NCBI GenBank assembly: GCA_017430085.1 | Contig: JAFRNR010000022.1 | Coordinates: 1 to 64,000, forward strand | Reading direction: 5' to 3' | Source: Lachnospiraceae bacterium | Lineage (GTDB): Bacteria; Bacillota; Clostridia; Lachnospirales; Lachnospiraceae | Length of the DNA stretch: 64,000 bases | Part shown: positions 24,201-34,329 of the stretch, in pieces | Numbering within the stretch: position 1 is the stretch's first letter | Layout of the letters: the number at the start of each line of letters is the position of its first letter | Program-made: the position numbers and the translations under genes | Notes under the pieces: generated by a model | What the model saw: the letters and a program-made list of their open reading frames with translations, nothing else | Databases searched by the model: none | What the model was told of the DNA's origin: nothing

Positions 24201-26064
24201 AAACAGTATTAAAGAGAACTGGCGTTTATACGTGACGGTCGTTCTTGGCATTGCTCTCCTTGTCATTCAGTATAAGGCGATGCTGAAGGGCAATGTCCAG
24301 GTCGCCGCGCACCGCGTCATTTTCACCAGCCTTTGCGCCGCCTGCTTCTTTTTGAATCATAAGAGCGAGAAACTGCTGGTCAGGTGCGTGAACTGGCTCT
24401 GCTTCGGCATTTCGATCGCGGCGATCATTTACGCGCTGCTCAACGGGGACCGCTGGGCGAAGCGCATTCAGATCGTCAGTCCGATCACGACGGCGGATAT
24501 CGTGATCTGCATCCTGCTGACGCTGGTCCTGCTGATCGGCACCAGACGGATCGCCGGCAATGTCCTGACCATTATTACCGTGATATTTATCGCCTACGGC
24601 TTTTTCGGCAAGTACCTGCCGGGTGCGCTGACGCATAAAGGCTTTTCCATTGCCCGCTTTACCGAGATCAATATGCTTACGACCAGCGGGACGTTCGGCA
24701 TAGCGACCGGTACCGTCGCGACCACGGTGTTCTTCTTCGTGCTATTTACGACGTTCCTGGAATTGTCCGGCGGCGGAAAGCTTTTCATTGACCTGGCCGT
24801 CAATGTCTGCGGCAGAATGCGCGGCGGCACGGCAAAAGGCGCCATCGTATCGGCGGCGCTGATGGGCATGATCAACGGCAGTGCCACGGCCAACGTGTCC
24901 GCGGTGGGACCGCTGACGCTTCCCATCATGAAAAAACACGGGTTCGACCGCGATACGGCGGGCGGCATCGTGGCGGCTTCTTCGACCGGCGGGCTGCTGA
25001 TGCCCCCTGTCATGGGCGCAGCGGCTTTCATCATGGCGGAGAACACGGGTACGCAGTACTCCAGCATCATCATTATGGCGATCTTCCCGGCCATTCTGTA
25101 CTATTTCGGCATTTTCCAGCAGACGGATTTCTACTCCCGCCGCAACAATATCGAGGCGCTGAGCAAAGAGGAACTCCCTGACTGGAAGGATTCGCTGAAG
25201 AGGTACGGGCTGGTCCTGATCCCGCTGGTCGTTCTCGTTTACTTTATCATCAGCGGAAACTCCATCATGATGTCGGGCCTGAAGGCTACGGGCGTTCTGA
25301 TCGTGCTGAGCATGATCCGGAAAGAGACGCGGCTGACGCCGAAGAAGATCTGCGCCGGCATCGCGGCAACGCTCAAGGGCATGGTCTCCATCGTGTTCCC
25401 GTGCGCAGCCGCGGGCCTGATCGTCGGGACTGTCATCAACAGCAGTCTGGCCAATAAGATCTCAGCGCTGTTCGTGACGATCTCCGGCGGCAACGTGCTG
25501 ATCTGCATGCTCTGCTGTATGGTGGTCTGCATCATCTTCGGCATGGGGATGCCTTCCTCCTCTGCTTACATCCTGGTCGCGATGCTGATGGCTCCGACGC
25601 TAATCAAGCTGGGCATCCCGCTGATGGCGGCGCACTTCTTTGTATTCTATTTTGCGATCCTGAGTTTCGTGACTCCGCCGGTAGCGCTGGCGGCTTATGC
25701 CGCGGCCGGCATTGCGGAAGGGGACGCCTTCAAGACAGGGTTCAAGGCGTTCAAATTCACATTTGCCGGCTTTATCATCCCGTTCATTTTCTGCTTCGAT
25801 CAGGGACTTCTGATGATGGAGAGCATGCCGGAGAACATCATCCGCTTTGTCCTGACCGGGTTTGCGGTCTATCTGCTTTCCGGTGTGTTTGAGAATTATT
25901 ATTTCGTCAAGCCGAATCTGGTGCAGAAGATCCTTGCGGCCGCCTCTGCTATCTGTCTGGCTATTCCGGTCCAGATGTTTGACTACATCGGACTGGCCGG
26001 CGGCCTCGTGGTGATCGTATGGCTCCTGCTTTCCCGGAAGAAAGCGGCGGCTCCGGCAGTATAA
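24166..26064 (+). CDS. TRAP transporter fused permease (4TM/12TM type)
   Basis: A 632-residue integral membrane protein joining the small (DctQ-like) and large (DctM-like) TRAP permease subunits, as is usual with TAXI receptors. The DctM portion has GMINGSATANVSAVGPLTLP, STGGLLMPPVMGAAAFIMAE and GMGMPSSSAYILVA, the conserved substrate and sodium-binding loops. Many hydrophobic helices are visible throughout. It imports the solute with a sodium gradient. The start is ambiguous: ATG 24166 or ATG 24184. It is third in the operon after the MBL hydrolase and receptor, and a terminator follows. Confidence 0.92.
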   Translation: MRHADGMVDKIKNSIKENWRLYVTVVLGIALLVIQYKAMLKGNVQVAAHRVIFTSLCAACFFLNHKSEKLLVRCVNWLCFGISIAAIIYALLNGDRWAKRIQIVSPITTADIVICILLTLVLLIGTRRIAGNVLTIITVIFIAYGFFGKYLPGALTHKGFSIARFTEINMLTTSGTFGIATGTVATTVFFFVLFTTFLELSGGGKLFIDLAVNVCGRMRGGTAKGAIVSAALMGMINGSATANVSAVGPLTLPIMKKHGFDRDTAGGIVAASSTGGLLMPPVMGAAAFIMAENTGTQYSSIIIMAIFPAILYYFGIFQQTDFYSRRNNIEALSKEELPDWKDSLKRYGLVLIPLVVLVYFIISGNSIMMSGLKATGVLIVLSMIRKETRLTPKKICAGIAATLKGMVSIVFPCAAAGLIVGTVINSSLANKISALFVTISGGNVLICMLCCMVVCIIFGMGMPSSSAYILVAMLMAPTLIKLGIPLMAAHFFVFYFAILSFVTPPVALAAYAAAGIAEGDAFKTGFKAFKFTFAGFIIPFIFCFDQGLLMMESMPENIIRFVLTGFAVYLLSGVFENYYFVKPNLVQKILAAASAICLAIPVQMFDYIGLAGGLVVIVWLLLSRKKAAAPAV

Positions 26065-26088
26065 AGACGATACCGCGGCAGAAAAATC

Positions 26089-26125
26089 AAAAAGCCCCAG
26101 ATACCGGACGGGTCTGAGGCTTTTT
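26089..26125. terminator. Bidirectional terminator
   Basis: AAAAAGCC/GGCTTTTT arms with an inner CAGA/TCTG pairing, between the permease and the convergent LysR gene. Confidence 0.8.
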
Positions 26126-26127
26126 CT

Positions 26128-27027
26128 TTATATTTCCCGGGACTGGAAATCCTGCAGGTATTCTATGATAAACTCTTTAAAATCCAGCGCTGCTTTGGAC
26201 AGATAGCGCCGGGGATCCCAGACGAGGATCAGGACCCGCTTGGCATCTTCGTGATCGATCCGGATATAGCGGTTCTGCCCGCCGAGCAGGCCGGCCGCAA
26301 CGGCGCTTTTTGTCGTCAGCGCAGACCCGTAATTGGCCAGGATCAGGTCTTTCCGCAGTGTATAGTCGCATTCCAGGACCGTATTGCTGATCAGGTGGTG
26401 GCGTTTGAAATAATCCTCGCAGAAAGCGCGGAACGGGGCGGTCTGCGGAAGACTGATTAGAGGAAGATCGGAAAGCTGTTCCAGAGAAATGGTTGTCTGC
26501 TCCGCGAAAGGATGCTGCGGAGAAACACACAGATACAGGGGGTCGTCGCAAAGGACCGTATAGTCGAGATGATCCAGCTTATAGTCTCCCAGGCCTGCGA
26601 TCGCAAAATCGACAGCTGAGGAGTTCATGATATCAAGAAACTGATCCAGGCTGTAGTTCTGCTGCCGGATCTTATAGGAGGGGTACCGGCTTCCGAAAAT
26701 GCGCAGGGCGTCGGTCCAGACGACGGAGTTGGACATGCAGAAGGTGACGGTATTTTCCTCCCGGCCGAACAGTCTTTCCAGCGTATCCTGCCCGTTCTGC
26801 AGGGTCCGGAGCGCTTCCTCCACGTAATCCAGATAAACTTTGCCGGCTTCGTTGAGCCGGATCTTTTTGCCGTCCCGGGAAAAGAGGCGCATCCCCAGGC
26901 TGTCTTCCAGTTTTTTGATCAGGATGCTCAGGGTGGTCTGCGAAACAAATAAGGCCTCCGCCGTTTTGGAGATGTTTTCCCTTTTGGCCACTTCACGGAA
27001 ATAAATGAGCTGCTGTAAGGTGATCAT
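26128..27027 (-). CDS. LysR-family transcriptional regulator
   Basis: A 299-residue LysR-type regulator. The N-terminal winged helix-turn-helix is complete (AKRENISKTAEALFVSQ, then TLSILIKKLEDSLGMRLF). The effector domain follows from about residue 90. The gene is divergent from the CoA-transferase gene and convergent with the TRAP operon, so it is the natural candidate to control the catabolic genes in response to the imported acid or its CoA ester. The ATG at 27027 has TTAGGAGGCCGC before it; an upstream in-frame ATG would place the start inside the AT-rich operator and lacks a ribosome site. Confidence 0.92.
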   Translation of the reverse strand: MITLQQLIYFREVAKRENISKTAEALFVSQTTLSILIKKLEDSLGMRLFSRDGKKIRLNEAGKVYLDYVEEALRTLQNGQDTLERLFGREENTVTFCMSNSVVWTDALRIFGSRYPSYKIRQQNYSLDQFLDIMNSSAVDFAIAGLGDYKLDHLDYTVLCDDPLYLCVSPQHPFAEQTTISLEQLSDLPLISLPQTAPFRAFCEDYFKRHHLISNTVLECDYTLRKDLILANYGSALTTKSAVAAGLLGGQNRYIRIDHEDAKRVLILVWDPRRYLSKAALDFKEFIIEYLQDFQSREI

Positions 27028-27051
27028 GCGGCCTCCTAAATTGATGAACAT

Positions 27052-27079
27052 AAATATATACATTAAATATTATATATTT
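27052..27079. promoter_or_regulatory. Candidate LysR operator
   Basis: Perfect 9-bp inverted repeat AAATATATA-N10-TATATATTT, in the AT-rich gap between the LysR gene and the divergent CoA-transferase gene. A modest promoter (TTGTTA, 18 bases, GATATT) lies just downstream, at 27083-27112, for the CoA-transferase. Confidence 0.5.
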
Positions 27080-27157
27080 TTATTGTTATCAAGTCAATGT
27101 TAAACTGATATTACCGGGAGGCGACTCCTCAGAAACGGCTGAAGGGAGGACTGAATA

Positions 27158-28375
27158 ATGGATGAAGTTAGGAAACCGCTGGAAGGTATTACGGTAGTGG
27201 AACTGGCCAATTACGTGGCGGCGCCTATCGTAGGAAGAATGTGCGCCGATCTAGGCGCGGAAGTCATCAAGATCGAGGGACGGGGCGGCGATATCTGGCG
27301 GTCGACGTGCGCCGACCATACGCTGACGGATTTCAGCGAAAACCCGCTGTTCGATTTCTGCAATGCCGGCAAGAAATCGATCTCTCTGAACCTGAAAGAC
27401 CCCAAAGGAAAAGAAGTCCTTTTCCGCCTGCTGGAAAATGCCGACATCCTGATCACGAACACGCGCCAGCAGTCCCTGGTCAAGCTCGGCATCGACTATG
27501 AATCCCTGAAGGACCGCTTCCCCCGGCTGATCTACGGGACGGTCACCGGTTACGGCTATGAAGGCCCCGACTGCAATGCCCCGGGCTTCGACATGGTCGC
27601 TTTCTGGTCCCGCTCCGGGTTCATGTCCGACATGCGCATCGATGCGGCCAATTCCTATCCGGTCAACTCCCGCTACGCGATGGGGGATACCGCAACGGGC
27701 AGCCTGCTTTTCGGCAGCATCATGACGGCGCTGTACCAGCGGGAACGGACCGGCCGGGGCGATTTCGTCACGATGTCGCTCTACAACGCCGGCATCTGGA
27801 TCATGGCCGGCGGCATTATCATGGCGGAAAAGCCGTACTGCCACCCCTTCCCGGAAAAGCGCCTGTTCGGCAATGCAATCAACCTGGTCTACGAATGCGC
27901 CGACAAAGAGTGGATCCGCTGCACGATCCTGGATTACAACAAATACGCCGACAAATTCTATAATGCGCTCGGCGTGACCGAACAGATGCGGGAATTCGGG
28001 ATCCATGACACGGTCTCCATGACGGAGAAGGCGGAGCAGGTCGTTCCGATCTTCGAAAAGATCTTCCGCACGAAAACCTCTGATGAATGGAGAGCGATAT
28101 TTGACAGCCTGGACATCGTCAACGGCCGGCTGACCCATTTTGCCGACGTGCTGGAGGACGAGCAGGCGTGGGCGAACCAGTATATTCAGAAATACACCTG
28201 CACGAACGGCGCGGAACGGATCCTGATGACGAACCCGGTCCGTCTGGGTTCCCAGGGCGCCCTGCCGGTCGGCCGGCCGCTGCTGTGCGGGACGGATACC
28301 AAAGAAGTCCTCGGCTCGCTGGGATACACGCCGGTGGAGATCGAGTTCATGGCCCAGAACGGGACATTACTGTAA
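27158..28375 (+). CDS. CaiB/BaiF family III CoA-transferase
   Basis: A 405-residue family III CoA-transferase, which moves CoA between carboxylic acids through an aspartyl-CoA anhydride. The N-terminal block LEGITVVELANYVAAP and LGAEVIKIEGRGGD are typical. GFDMVAFWSRSGFM holds the likely catalytic Asp145 and resembles the 2-hydroxyacid CoA-transferases of Clostridia (HadA/FldA type) more than oxalate or carnitine enzymes. It should activate an imported or derived acid. It leads a collinear run of five genes with thiolases and a 2-hydroxyacid dehydrogenase. GAAGGGAGG precedes the ATG. Confidence 0.92.
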   Translation: MDEVRKPLEGITVVELANYVAAPIVGRMCADLGAEVIKIEGRGGDIWRSTCADHTLTDFSENPLFDFCNAGKKSISLNLKDPKGKEVLFRLLENADILITNTRQQSLVKLGIDYESLKDRFPRLIYGTVTGYGYEGPDCNAPGFDMVAFWSRSGFMSDMRIDAANSYPVNSRYAMGDTATGSLLFGSIMTALYQRERTGRGDFVTMSLYNAGIWIMAGGIIMAEKPYCHPFPEKRLFGNAINLVYECADKEWIRCTILDYNKYADKFYNALGVTEQMREFGIHDTVSMTEKAEQVVPIFEKIFRTKTSDEWRAIFDSLDIVNGRLTHFADVLEDEQAWANQYIQKYTCTNGAERILMTNPVRLGSQGALPVGRPLLCGTDTKEVLGSLGYTPVEIEFMAQNGTLL

Positions 28376-28386
28376 AGGAGCGGGAT

Positions 28387-29586
<1,200 letters not shown>

Positions 29587-29590
29587 TCAA

Positions 29591-30706
29591 GTGGTGAAGA
29601 GCAAGGTTTATATCATCGATACCGTCCGGACCCCGTGGGGGATCCCCGGCGGAAGTCTGGAAAAATTCATGTCCTCCGATCTCAGTGCGGCGGCCCTGAA
29701 AAAACTGCTGGAACGCACGGGCGTGGAACCTTCCGCCGTGGACCAGGTGGTCTTCGGGCAGGCGCACCCGTCGACGATGCCCAATAACATCGGACACTAT
29801 GCCTGGCTGAAAGCGGAGCTTCCTGTTGAGGTCCCCGGCTATACCGTGCAGAGCAATACGGCTTCCGCCCTGCAGGCGCTGCGCAATGCGTATTATCTGA
29901 TCGCAAGCGGAAACGAAGAGATCGTGATCGCCGGCGGCGCCGACAGTTACTCGGCCGCGCCGTTCGTCATGCGGGACGTGCGCAATCATTTTTATGCGAA
30001 AGACCGCACGGTCATCGATACGATCGAGGAAGCGGAGGTCAGCACGCAGCCGGAACCGATGACGCGGCGGGAACAGTATCAGCTTGCCCACGGGACCGGC
30101 CCGGGCGAAGCGGAGGAAGAATTTGCCCGGCAGAGCCGTCAGAAGGCGGCTGCTTTTGCGGCGGCCTGCGGGGATCAGATCGTCCCGGTCTCGTATACCG
30201 ACCGCAAAAAGGGCGAGATCGTGATCTCGGAAGATGAATGGCCGGGCAAAGAGCCGGAACCCGGCGATCCGCTGGCTCCTTACGCGGACGGCGCTGCGGT
30301 GACGATGCTGATGAGCGCGGAGCAGGCTGAGAAGCGGGGAATCGTTCCGAAAGCGGAACTGGCCGGCTTTGCCGTGGCCGGCTGCGACCCGAAACAGCCT
30401 CACACCGCAGGGATCCGGGCCGTAAAAAAACTTCTGGAAAAAAACGGGGTGAGCATAGATAATATAAGTGCGCTGGAAATCATTGAAAACAGCGCAAAAG
30501 ACGTGCTGAAAATCGTAGAGACCATCGGCGGTAATGCAGTGATAAACCCGCTTGGCGGCGCCATGGCGTTCGGGAAAAACGACGGCGCGGAAGGCATCGC
30601 CATGCTGCAGCGGCTTGTTTCGGCGCTGAATGACGGAGAATACGGCATCGCGTGTGTTTACAGCGCAGGCGGGCAGGGAATGGCGGCACTGGTCAAAGCA
30701 TTATAA
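29591..30706 (+). CDS. Catalytically degenerate thiolase-fold protein
   Basis: A 371-residue thiolase homologue that has lost the active site. Aligned to its neighbour, the nucleophilic Cys is Thr90 (YTVQSNTASALQA). The NEAFA His region reads IENSAKD, the GHP His motif reads INPLGGAMAFG, and the last Cys position is Tyr in VYSAGGQGMA. Glycine turns and core helices are kept and the frame is intact, so it is not a decaying pseudogene. It probably acts as a structural or regulatory partner of the active thiolase four bases upstream, or uses another chemistry on acyl-CoA. A GTG or the following ATG region near 29591 starts it, behind CAGGAGGTGATCAA. Confidence 0.88.
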   Translation: MVKSKVYIIDTVRTPWGIPGGSLEKFMSSDLSAAALKKLLERTGVEPSAVDQVVFGQAHPSTMPNNIGHYAWLKAELPVEVPGYTVQSNTASALQALRNAYYLIASGNEEIVIAGGADSYSAAPFVMRDVRNHFYAKDRTVIDTIEEAEVSTQPEPMTRREQYQLAHGTGPGEAEEEFARQSRQKAAAFAAACGDQIVPVSYTDRKKGEIVISEDEWPGKEPEPGDPLAPYADGAAVTMLMSAEQAEKRGIVPKAELAGFAVAGCDPKQPHTAGIRAVKKLLEKNGVSIDNISALEIIENSAKDVLKIVETIGGNAVINPLGGAMAFGKNDGAEGIAMLQRLVSALNDGEYGIACVYSAGGQGMAALVKAL

Positions 30707-30766
30707 ATAGGTCTGACGAACGGCTTTTTCGTGAATTGGTGACTGTTGGAGCAATAGGAGGTCGGC

Positions 30767-31759
30767 ATGAAACCGGAAGCATTCGTTGAGAAAATGATCA
30801 AGACGGAGGAATACATCAACATCGGCAATACCCTGAGCGGTGATCCGAACGATCTGATGCCGAACGCAGGTCAGAACTGCCAGGTGATGCAGAAAGCCCT
30901 GTTCGGCATCCATCAGAGCGACATCGTCTATATGCGGCACTGCAACGATCTGGATATCCCGCTTCATTCCCATGACTTCATTGAAGTCCAGTATGTCTCC
31001 ATGGGGACGATCCGGGAAGAAATCAACGGGGAGAACCTCGTCCTGCACGAAGGAAGCATCCTGGTGTTCGGAAAAGGCACGACCCACCGTGTCTTTAAGG
31101 CGCAAACGACGACATGCATGGATTATATCCTGCTCAACGAGCGCGTGTTCAACGATCAGATGCTCCGGATGCTGGGGGAGGACAATGCCGTTTTTTCCTT
31201 CGTAAAAGGCAATCTGAAAGATGAAAAGGACAACGGATACCTGATCACGCAGTACGTGGACAGGAAGACGGCCAATGTGCTGCTGGAACTTTACGATGAG
31301 GCGCGGTCTTCCCTGATCCGGAACAGACGGCTCGAATATCTGCTGCTCAACGAGTTTTTCATCAGGCTGGACCGCCTGCTCAAAACGCCGGAAAGCAATT
31401 CGCGGCAGTCTTTTTCGCGCCAGAAAATGACCCACACGATCACGACTTACATTGCCAACAATTACCGCGATCCGTCTCTGAAAGAACTGGCGGATGAGCT
31501 GCATCTGAACCAGAATTATCTGTGCCGCGTGATCAAGGAACTGACCGGCAAAACGTTCACGGAACTCGTTGCCGACCTGCGCCTGGACACGGTCAAAACC
31601 ATGCTGCTGCACAGCGACATGCCGATCGAATCGATCGCCGATATGGTCGGGTATTCGAATCCCGCCTTCCTTTACACGGTTTTCCGGCGCAAATTCGGCG
31701 TGACGCCCAGCAGTTACCGCTCCTCCACCCTGACGGAGATGCCGGCGGAAAATAATTGA
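30767..31759 (+). CDS. AraC-family regulator with N-terminal cupin
   Basis: A 330-residue regulator. The N-terminal half has an AraC-type cupin (IPLHSHDFIEVQYVSMG and the later LVFGKGTTHRV), which would bind a small effector. The C-terminal 100 residues carry two helix-turn-helix units (LKELADELHLNQNYLCRVIK and SIADMVGYSNPAFLYTVFRR). It lies 60 bases after the degenerate thiolase and 13 bases before the dehydrogenase in the same direction, and likely activates this cluster alongside the LysR protein. AGGAGGTCGGC precedes the ATG. Confidence 0.92.
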   Translation: MKPEAFVEKMIKTEEYINIGNTLSGDPNDLMPNAGQNCQVMQKALFGIHQSDIVYMRHCNDLDIPLHSHDFIEVQYVSMGTIREEINGENLVLHEGSILVFGKGTTHRVFKAQTTTCMDYILLNERVFNDQMLRMLGEDNAVFSFVKGNLKDEKDNGYLITQYVDRKTANVLLELYDEARSSLIRNRRLEYLLLNEFFIRLDRLLKTPESNSRQSFSRQKMTHTITTYIANNYRDPSLKELADELHLNQNYLCRVIKELTGKTFTELVADLRLDTVKTMLLHSDMPIESIADMVGYSNPAFLYTVFRRKFGVTPSSYRSSTLTEMPAENN

Positions 31760-31772
31760 AAAGGAGTATCCC

Positions 31773-32729
31773 ATGAAATTCGTATTGACTCACCCGCTGA
31801 ATCCGGCAGCCATGGCGCTGCTGGAAGAAAAGGGAGCAGATGTTTTTGTTGCCAACTCGGAAGATCCGGAAACTTTTATGGATGAACTGCAGACGGCGGA
31901 CGTTTTTATCATCCGGATCGGTTCCTGCAGGGCGTCCGTGATCGAAAGATGCCCGGGGCTGAAAGTCATCGGGCGGACCGGCGTCGGGTTTGACAGTGTG
32001 GACGTCGCTGCCGCCACGGCGCATCAGATCCCGGTCGTCGTGACGCCCGGCGCGAACAACCGCTCGGTGGCCGAATATGTTATGGCTGCCATGTTCGCCC
32101 TCTCCCGGAATATGCTGGAGGCCGATGCGGAGCTCCGCAAGGGGAACTGGCAGATCCGGGATGCGGGGAAGTCGTTTGAACTGGAAGGCAGAAAGATCGG
32201 GATCGTCGGCGTCGGCGCGATCGGGCGGCTGGTGGCGTCCCTCTGCCAGGGCATCGGCATGAAGACGGCCGGATATGACGCGCTGTTCCCCCAGAATGTG
32301 GTGGCGGCAGGCTGTGAACTGTACACCGACCTGCACGAGATGATCCGGGACTGCGACGTGGTCACGGTCCACAGCCCCCTGACGCCGGAAACGGTCGATA
32401 TGTTTACGGCAAAAGAGTTTGCGATGATGAAGAAAACCGCGGTCCTGATCAATGCGGCCCGCGGGCCCATCGTGAATATCCGCGACCTGGCGGAAGCGCT
32501 GAACAACGGCGTGATCGCCGGGGCGGCCGTGGACGTGTATGATGAGGAGCCGGTCCCGATGGATTCCCCCGCGTTCACCGCAAAGAATCTGATCTGCACG
32601 CCGCATATCGCCGCCATGACCAATGAGGGAAGCGTCCGGATGTCCGTGATGTGCGTGGAAGGATGCCTGGCGGTCTGCCGGGGAGAGCAGTGGCCGTATG
32701 TGGTCGACCGGAATGTTTACGGGAACTGA
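31773..32729 (+). CDS. D-isomer-specific 2-hydroxyacid dehydrogenase
   Basis: A 318-residue NAD-dependent dehydrogenase of the D-2-hydroxyacid family (SerA, hydroxypyruvate reductase, R-2-hydroxyisocaproate dehydrogenase). The Rossmann loop is GVGAIG in KIGIVGVGAIGRLV. The catalytic Arg is in INAARG, the Glu in DEEP, and the His in TPHIAAMT. It would interconvert a 2-keto acid and a D-2-hydroxy acid, which fits the 2-hydroxyacid-type CoA-transferase five genes back. No ACT domain follows, so it is not a full regulatory SerA. A terminator closes the cluster. Confidence 0.9.
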   Translation: MKFVLTHPLNPAAMALLEEKGADVFVANSEDPETFMDELQTADVFIIRIGSCRASVIERCPGLKVIGRTGVGFDSVDVAAATAHQIPVVVTPGANNRSVAEYVMAAMFALSRNMLEADAELRKGNWQIRDAGKSFELEGRKIGIVGVGAIGRLVASLCQGIGMKTAGYDALFPQNVVAAGCELYTDLHEMIRDCDVVTVHSPLTPETVDMFTAKEFAMMKKTAVLINAARGPIVNIRDLAEALNNGVIAGAAVDVYDEEPVPMDSPAFTAKNLICTPHIAAMTNEGSVRMSVMCVEGCLAVCRGEQWPYVVDRNVYGN

Positions 32730-32781
32730 TCTGTGACCGGGCGGGAAGCGGGAAACCGCTGCCGTACGGAATGATTTGCCG

Positions 32782-32818
32782 GGAACGGCGGCCCTGACCG
32801 GCCGGCCGTTCCTTTTTT
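32782..32818 (+). terminator. Terminator of the catabolic cluster
   Basis: GGAACGG/CCGTTCC outer stem with a GC-rich inner stem and six T, 53 bases after the dehydrogenase stop. Confidence 0.8.
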
Positions 32819-32911
32819 GCGTACCGCTGCAGAAAATAGTGCCATTGTTCCCGGAGATGTGTTACAATACCTTTCACAGACACTTTTTGCGCCAAAGGAG
32901 ACTGCCAAGCC

Positions 32912-33985
32912 ATGAACCGCCGGATGCCTGTATACACAGTCATGCATTTCCTGGTGGACTTTGCCTGCATTTTCCGCCTGTTTTCCTCCCTCCGGCCTCT
33001 GGCGTCGGGGAGGACACACTGGCTGTTCATGATCGTGCTGTATAATTTCCTGGCGTTTGCGCTGCCGGCGCTGATCGGGCTGGTCGCCGATATCGTCGAC
33101 CGGAATTATTATGCGGCGGCGGCGGGCTGCGCGCTGGTCGCGGCGGGCGGGATCCTCCTGCTGCCGATCGAGGTGCCGGTCATTCTGCTGGGGGTCGGCA
33201 ACGGGCTGTTCCACGTCGGGATCGGCCGGCAGGTGCTGGCCGATGCGGAGGGGCGCGCGGCGCCGCCGGGCATTTTTATCTGCTCCGGCGCGCTGGGGGT
33301 GTTCCTGGGGACGACTCTGGGGCCGCGGATGCTGCATCCGCTGGACTATATCCTGACGGCTTCTCTGGCGGTTTCGGCGGTCCTGCTTCTGGCGGGCGGC
33401 ATCCGGGACCGGAAAGCGGCCGCACCGGCGGAGACGGAGGCGGCACCGAAGGAGCGCAGGAAAAGCCTGACCTTCCGGACCTTCCTGACCGTTCCGGCAC
33501 TGCTGGTATTTGTTGTCGTGTTCCTGCGGTCTTTTTACGGCTATGCGGTCCATTATGAGTGGAAGAGCGGCTTCGGGATCGGCCTGGCGTTTACGCTGTG
33601 CATCGTGGCGGGCAAGTGCCTGGGCGGGATCGCGGCGGACCGGATCGGGATCCGGCTGACTACCGTGCTGTCCCTGGCGGGATCGGCCGCGGCAGTGCTG
33701 TTTTCGGCGGATCACATGGTTTGGGGCTGTGTCTCCATCCTGCTTTTCAATATGACCATGCCGCTCACGCTCACCCTGCTCGCTTCGTTCTGGAAGGACT
33801 GGCCGGGGTTTGCGTTCGGGACGCTGATGCTGGCCCTGTTCCTCGGCGGTGTTCCGGCTTATCTGGCAGGCACGGTGACGCTGCCGATGCCCTGGCTGTG
33901 CGCGGTGAGCCTGGTCTCCATGGCCCTGCTGCTGGCTGCGCTGGGACCCGGGGAACGGAAACGGAAGGACCGCGATGCCGCTTGA
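32912..33985 (+). CDS. MFS-like multi-pass membrane transporter
   Basis: A 357-residue protein with about ten hydrophobic helices in two halves, separated by a charged cytoplasmic loop (ETEAAPKERRKS). Motifs such as GLVADIVDRN after helix 2 and GGIAADRIGIR in the second half correspond to the MFS A-motif loops. The length is short for a 12-helix MFS, so it may have ten. The substrate is unknown. AAAGGAGACTGCCAAGCC precedes the ATG. It overlaps the next small membrane-protein gene by 11 bases, which suggests coupled expression. Confidence 0.75.
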   Translation: MNRRMPVYTVMHFLVDFACIFRLFSSLRPLASGRTHWLFMIVLYNFLAFALPALIGLVADIVDRNYYAAAAGCALVAAGGILLLPIEVPVILLGVGNGLFHVGIGRQVLADAEGRAAPPGIFICSGALGVFLGTTLGPRMLHPLDYILTASLAVSAVLLLAGGIRDRKAAAPAETEAAPKERRKSLTFRTFLTVPALLVFVVVFLRSFYGYAVHYEWKSGFGIGLAFTLCIVAGKCLGGIAADRIGIRLTTVLSLAGSAAAVLFSADHMVWGCVSILLFNMTMPLTLTLLASFWKDWPGFAFGTLMLALFLGGVPAYLAGTVTLPMPWLCAVSLVSMALLLAALGPGERKRKDRDAA

Positions 33986-34310
33986 ACTGCTGATCCTGAT
34001 CCCGTGGGCCGAGACGCTGGCCGTGGAAACGACCGTTGCCCTGATCTGGGGACTCCGGAAACCGTCGGAACTGGGGATCCTGGCGCTGATCAACACCGTG
34101 ACCAATGTGACGCTGAACCTGACCCTGACGGTCCTGAGGCTGTATGTGCCGCATAAGACGGTGGTCGCCGTGATGATCGCGATGGAACTGCTGATCTTTG
34201 TGACGGAGGGACTGCTGATCCGGGCGCTGATCCGGCGCTGCCGGCATCCGTTCCTACTGTCGCTGACAATGAATCTGGCATCATTTTTGTTTGGAATACT
34301 GGTAAATTAA
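33975..34310 (+). CDS. Small four-helix membrane protein
   Basis: A 111-residue hydrophobic protein with about three to four transmembrane helices (LLILIPWAETLAVETTVALI, MIAMELLIFVTEGLLI, and a C-terminal helix). No family is recognised. It starts inside the end of the MFS-like gene and ends 19 bases before the SH3 protein gene, so the three are probably co-transcribed. The paired glutamates in the first and third helices (ETLAVET, MELLIF) could be functional polar residues in the membrane. Confidence 0.65.
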   Translation: MPLELLILIPWAETLAVETTVALIWGLRKPSELGILALINTVTNVTLNLTLTVLRLYVPHKTVVAVMIAMELLIFVTEGLLIRALIRRCRHPFLLSLTMNLASFLFGILVN

Positions 34311-34329
34311 TATCGGGAGGATACATTCG

